A program made the translations under genes and the position numbers. DNA of 64,000 nt from Haberlea rhodopensis (taxonomy: Eukaryota; Streptophyta; Magnoliopsida; Lamiales; Gesneriaceae), in the NCBI GenBank assembly GCA_907163345.1, contig CAJQUN010000014.1, positions 1,550,001-1,614,000 on the forward strand. The letters are read 5' to 3'. The notes beneath the pieces are model-generated. The model was not told the DNA's origin and did no database searches. It saw only the letters and a program-made list of their open reading frames with translations. Positions 59,656-64,000 of the stretch are shown here, piece after piece; position 1 is the first letter of the stretch; every line of letters begins with the position of its first letter.

Positions 59656-60510
59656 ACGTGCAGATAATCACATAACGTGCAAATACCTGCAATAAGACCA
59701 CCAGGAGCCTCCTTTGCCTGATCCTCAGTCATGGCGTACACTCTGGCCTGAGGGGGACCCGAAACAGTCTGACCTCGAGATCCTCGATACTGTGGAACAT
59801 TTGACTGCTGAAATGATGGCATATGAGTAATAGGAACAATAGGAATAGTAGGTCTAAAAGTACTGGGACCACCAGAAAATCGTGGCTGAGGTTGCGAAGA
59901 AAACATGTCTCGATTTGGGCAATCTCGTATAAAATGACCCGCTTGTCCACAACGAAAACATGTACCTAAGACTTTACGACATTGTTCTACTAGATGCCTT
60001 CCACCACAAACACTACAAGAAGGACCATGAAAATGTCTCTCTCGTGAACTAGAAGATCCAGATGAAGAAGAACCAGAAGAACCTATCTTCTTAAAGATTT
60101 TGCCTTTAGGACGCTGAGTAGGTACTGGTGGCGGAGGAAGAAACTGTGGACCTCCCCGTCTAAGTCCTGATTCTACCATCTTCGCCCGTTCCACTGCATC
60201 AGTGTTGGAATCGAAGAGGGGGGGGGGGGGGGGGGGGTGGATGAGATTCCTTGGCTACTTTAGCGTTTTAAAATGAGTTTGTAAAAATAAAATATTTTGC
60301 GCTTGCGGAAGCCTTTAGTCAATCGATAAATGCAAAGAATAAAATAAATAAATGCGTAAAGGAAATAAAGCAATAAATAACAAAAGGATATGTTATAGAA
60401 GTTCGGCGATGAATCGCCTACGTCTCCTCTTCCCGGTTAGATAACCTCCAACCGAGGTTCCACTAGAATAAACGATCTTGGCCTTGAGGGCTCCAAGTTA
60501 GCCACACAAC

Positions 60511-60640
60511 AACTCTTCCCGAGTTTACAACGCTCTTCCCGAGCACACTACTCTTCCCGAGTACACAACGCTCTTCCCGAGCACAATACCCTTCACGAGT
60601 ATACAAAGCTCTTCCCGAGCTACCAACACTCTTCACGAGT
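60511..60640. repeat. Seven hairpins with TTCCC/TTCAC loop and covarying arms
   Basis: Stems AACTC/GAGTT (60511-60525), GCTC/GAGC (60532-60544), TACTC/GAGTA (60549-60563), GCTC/GAGC (60570-60582), ATACCC/GAGTAT (60586-60602, one mismatch), AGCTC/GAGCT (60607-60621) and ACTC/GAGT (60628-60640). The five-base loop is TTCCC or TTCAC in all. A larger stem, CTTGG with CCAAG, flanks the array on both sides (about 60477-60497 and 60643-60664). Confidence 0.92.
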
Positions 60641-61007
60641 CTTCTTGGCCTTAAGGGCTCCAAGGATAGCCACACACTTGCACCAACTAGACTTGTTGAT
60701 GACTTTACAATTTTCCAACTTGCTTTGGTGTTGGAGGACCTTTACAAGAAATCAAACCAAAAGCACCTTCACGGTGTACTCACACAAAGAAAGCAAGACT
60801 CAACAAAGTAAAGAATTACAAGCTCCAATACAACAACAATGTATGGAGATTGCAACGCAATTACAAATAATAATGATCAAGACTTTTGTATAAGTTGTAG
60901 GCTTGTTCCTTAGCTTCAAAATGCTCCAAAGCATCCATATTTATAGTGTAGAAGGCCTCCAAGGCTCCTACTAGCCGTTGCTACTCATAAGGCTGAAATC
61001 ACTCCAA

Positions 61008-61462
61008 GATCGCCTCGGACATCGCCTCGGGCGATCACCATCGCCGCGCCCCAACGGTCAGCAAAAATCACGGATCGCCTCAGGCGATTGGTGGATCGCC
61101 TCAGGCGATCCAATGCCAAAATCAAGGCCGTAGCCTCAGCTCCTTCAAATCTTGCATCGCCTCAAACGAACTCCAGATCGCCTCAGGCGTTCGTGCCATT
61201 GCCTCGGGCGTTCAGCCCATCGCCTCGGACGATCTCCCTGCGCGCATGCCCGCGCCATGCCTCGGCGTCGCTCCAGTCGATGTGCAGGGCAAAGTGCTAA
61301 AAGATTGCCATCGCCTCAGGCGTTTTTCACCATCGCCTCAGGCGATCCTCCTCGCATGCTCGCCTAGCCATCGCTTCTGTCGATGTGCGTGGCGATGCCT
61401 GGCCTGACACCCATCGCCTGGGGCGATGATCACCATCGCCTGGGGCGATCCAGGCCAGAATA
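61008..61462. repeat. Array of ATCGCC-tca/tgg-GGCGAT palindromes
   Basis: More than ten copies or half-copies of atcgcctcaggcgat or atcgcctggggcgat. The clearest full palindromes are near 61074-61090, 61093-61110, 61331-61346, 61411-61426 and 61434-61450. Sequences between them are unrelated. Confidence 0.9.
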
Positions 61463-62396
61463 TGCACACTTGATTTTGTTCAATCCAAACCACTTTTCAT
61501 CACTTAATCTGCACACTAAGTAGATGCATTAGTATAACAGACACAAGTTTTGTTGATAATCAAAACTCAAAGATTGACCGGGGATAATTTTAACGCATTA
61601 AACGCAACCATGCGTTTAAGGCTCAACAATCAGCATAAGTAGTTGGGGAGCCAGCCGTCACCAAAGTAAATAGGGTAGGATGCAACCCATTGACAAACCT
61701 ATTAAATTTCGCCTTTGGATTTGCCGCTACATGTGGTGCATATTTCAACAGGATAGAGAATTTTGAGGCATATTCTTCAACTGTCATGGTTCCCTGCTGC
61801 AAATTATTAAATTCCTTTTTCCTGAGCAGTATAGTTGGTGGTGAATACTGCTCCAGAAATTGGGCCTTAAAGGCATCCCAAGATACTTCAACTCCAGCTT
61901 CAATCAAACCAATCTCAACGGCTTCCCACCAAGATTGTGCACTATCCTTCAACTGATATAGGGCAAGTGGTAGTTTACGATATTCAGGATACTCAATCAG
62001 TCTAAATAGTTGTTCGATCTCTTTCAACCACGATTTAGCTCGTGCAGAATCCTCCGTTTCACAAAATTTAGGCGGATGCAAATTCTGAAATTGAGCCATG
62101 ATAGATCCATAGACATATCGTCAAACTGATCAATCACACGCTCAAAACTGGTGCTATTGGCAGCCTCAGCTTCAATGGCAGGTGCCTTACCCTTACCTCG
62201 ACCTCTTGTTCTTCTAAATATCTACAAACTCAAGTGTCAACAACATAATTCAAAACAAATGTACAAACAATACATATCAAGTTATCTCATGTCCAATCAA
62301 ACAAGAGCAAAGAATTTCAGATAATTCAAACACATGCGCACATATATCTTTGTGCCTATTTCAGTGTACACAAAACTCAAGAGCATTCCCAGTTAT

Positions 62397-62408
62397 GCTC
62401 TGATACCA
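62397..62408 (-). other. Primer-binding site of the Tekay element
   Basis: TGGTATCAGAGC on the minus strand, three bases from the LTR, complementary to the 3' end of initiator tRNA-Met. Confidence 0.88.
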
Positions 62409-62411
62409 TAC

Positions 62412-63533
62412 TGTGAGGGCCCAATCCTAATAATGTGATTAGTTATCACACAATTATAATTATAGCGTAAACAGCGGAAGATTTGTTTAACATTTAGTAA
62501 CATGTGGCCCTAAAAATTTCGGCATGACCTCGTCGAACGAGAAACATACCACCAATACCAATAGTCAAAATATATATAGATACCATCAGTTTCATCTCCA
62601 TCAACACAAATCAAACTATGAAACACATATCCATACTGAGCAACATAAACTAAATATACATAAACTCCCTACACTCCAGGGACACACCCCTGGTACATAT
62701 ACAACTGGGATAAGGAGGAAAATAAACCTCTCAAGTGTGGCTCCCACCGGATGTGTACTCTCTGGGGATCTGGCCACCTGTACTACCTGCCATTGTCCAC
62801 ACACAAAGACAACAACAGCCCCCCTTGGGGGTGAGCAAAAGCCCAATATGGAACGTTCATGGAATATACATCATGTATCTATAAAATGATATATGAAATG
62901 AAATGCAATGCATGTCATGTCATGTCATTTCGGTATCATACACCCATCCACTGGGTATCTCGGAGCCAATAAATGAAAGTCCAAATACTACATAGCTAAG
63001 CTCGAGCATGTCAAGCAAAGGAATGTCTATATGGTGCGTCGTCAAAGCGTCACCGCATCCCAGCTCTTGACATCAGATCATATCATACAGATGATGTCAG
63101 CAAGGCGCCACCTTATATCAGTTTCAATAAATAGGGATAATCCAGAGGATGATTTCGGCAAACGCCACCAATCCCCATATCAACAAATCATAGCAATCAT
63201 AAGGGCCACGAATCCCTATGCCTTTCAGGCCACTTAATGCCAGTCATAGTACCGTGTACAACCCTTATGATTGATCGAATCCAAAATAATAGGGTATCAA
63301 AGAATCGTAGCTCAACATGTATGTCATGCATCGATGTATGTATAAAAACTGATGTGTGTTAACAAAACATTTATTTTCATACATCGATGTGCAATTATGA
63401 ATGCCATGAATGCCACATAATTTAAATAAAATCACGTAGCCACATAAAATCAAGTAATTCACAGAAGTCGTCAAATCATATACCAACTGATACAGATACC
63501 TGTTGTATGTTACCCGATCGCAACATACCTTTA
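62412..63533 (-). repeat. Tekay 5' LTR, interrupted
   Basis: It matches the left LTR up to about 63507. A 20-bp segment absent from the left LTR follows (63508-63527), then cctttа-like LTR sequence, and at 63534 a different LTR begins (TGTGATATCCCC). The missing 0.85 kb of this LTR probably continues beyond the window. Confidence 0.8.
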
Positions 63534-64000
63534 TGTGATATCCCCGAAATAATTAATTGCAATTTGGGCATTAATTGTGTTTATATGATTAATTATGGTG
63601 GTAATTAATTATGTGCTGGAATTATTTATCATATTGAAATGCTTAGTCACATGATAGAGTGACCCGGAAGAGCATTTCAGGGTGCATGTTGGGAAAATTG
63701 TTATTAGCATGATTTATTTGCCATGGTTAGCAATTAATTGGAAATCATGAGTTAATTGGTATTTTGGTGCATCTTGGATTAATGCTTTTAAAAATATCAT
63801 GTTGGAGTGTTTTATACACCATGGTATTGTGGAATGCATTTTAATTAAACCCAACCCCTTTATACCCCAACCCCAACCCCCACCATACCTTTACTTTACT
63901 TTTCCCCAAATCACCACCCAAACCCTTTTCCCTCTTCATTTTCGAGTTGGAGCAAAAAGGTGGAGAGAAATCCTTCCAAAAAGTTGATTTGTGAAGTTTA
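63534..64000 (+). repeat. Start of a further LTR, plus strand
   Basis: It begins TGTGATATCCCCGAAATAATT, resembling the minus-strand start of the non-autonomous element's LTR (TGTGATGTCCGGGG). It has a TATA-like tttatacc near 63860 followed by a CA/CT-rich leader. Sequence ends at the window edge, so the element type is open. Confidence 0.55.

Larger units (their letters stand above)
60203..61628. repeat. Solo LTR (copia type) inside Tekay gag, with two hairpin arrays
   Basis: A 1426-bp block starts TGTTGGAATC and ends GGCTCAACA. Perfect 5-bp duplications atcag flank it (60198-60202 and 61629-61633). No internal retrotransposon sequence remains. A run of 20 G lies at 60218-60237. The termini and length suggest a copia family; orientation was not fixed. 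Confidence 0.9.
59640..62219 (-). pseudogene. Tekay gag, split by a solo LTR
   Basis: The start is probably near 62219, where RRTRGRGKGKAPAIEAE is readable in another frame. The main N-terminal frame is 62099-61623 (FLEQYSPPTILLRKKEFNNL, MTVEEYASKFSILLKYAP). After the 1.4-kb solo LTR it continues at 60194-59640 with a Ser-rich linker and two cysteine motifs, CSVCGGRHLVEQC and CFRCGQAGHFIRDCP (CCHC). A small indel then shifts it relative to the protease. Gag packages element RNA; this copy cannot make it. Confidence 0.85.
54192..63533 (-). mobile_element. Del/Tekay-type chromovirus (Ty3/gypsy), minus strand
   Basis: LTRs starting TGTGAGGGCCC lie at 54192-56153 (3' LTR) and 62412-63533 (5' LTR, cut short). 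The primer site TGGTATCAGAGC is at 62408-62397 and the polypurine tract (minus strand agtgggggagaaa) at 56165-56154. Gag, protease, RT, RNase H and integrase with a chromodomain-like tail are present but broken. Compared over about 1.1 kb, the LTRs differ at about a dozen positions plus a 4-bp indel, a recent insertion. It lies inside copia integrase; the left flank is cacct, the right flank is outside the window. Confidence 0.9.

Overview
The window is plant nuclear DNA, most likely from a eudicot. It has two intron-containing host genes: a WNK-family kinase at 32586-35229 and plastid imidazoleglycerol-phosphate dehydratase (HISN5) at 48995-51430. Around them lies a nest of LTR retrotransposons with tRNA-iMet-type primer sites, polypurine tracts and 5-bp target duplications. 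No bacterial, organellar or CRISPR features were seen. The species cannot be named from the sequence.

Layout. 1-16040: 3' part of an Athila-type Ty3/gypsy element whose 3' LTR is split by a complete Tat-lineage element (3756-14725; target duplication taagg; LTRs differ at 6 of 642 positions by hand alignment). The Tat element carries broken gag/PR/RT/RNase H/archaeal-like RNase H/INT frames, a higher-order tandem repeat in its 3' region, and a three-exon antisense gene with its own TATA box. 16150-17100: weak pararetrovirus-like remnant. 18963-20649: Mutator-type foldback with a perfect 9-bp target duplication. 21932-30902: non-autonomous LTR element (2.5/2.4-kb LTRs, no recognisable gag or pol), related by its end sequences to the Tekay element further right. 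30903-32150: mostly AT-rich sequence. 32586-35229: WNK gene. 35230-41000: intergenic with two MITEs (39088-39495, 40249-40833). 41029-46777: decayed minus-strand copia element with a solo Athila-like LTR inside its gag. 46780-48900: unrecognised sequence and an inverted minisatellite. 48995-51430: HISN5. 51954-54191: plus-strand copia 5' half, cut by a minus-strand Del/Tekay chromovirus (54192-63533) whose gag is itself cut by a copia-type solo LTR (60203-61628). 63534-64000: start of another LTR.

Main unusual signal. Several unrelated elements carry rows of short hairpins. The clearest is inside the non-autonomous element (about 24480-27000): dozens of adjacent stem-loops with different arm sequences but kept complementarity, often with CCA in the loop. 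Next to it is a 59-bp tandem array whose two hairpins share a loop but have compensating arms. The solo LTR at 60203-61628 has a separate family (loop TTCCC or TTCAC, arms covarying). The Mutator foldback has chained GCCAAC/GTTGGC palindromes, and two different LTR families share clusters of the 12-bp palindrome GCGATCGATCGC. Together these look like maintained or actively generated DNA/RNA secondary structure in otherwise non-coding transposon sequence.

All element protein genes seen are broken by stops or frameshifts. The two host genes read cleanly through predicted splice sites (2037 and 822 coding bases, both in frame).
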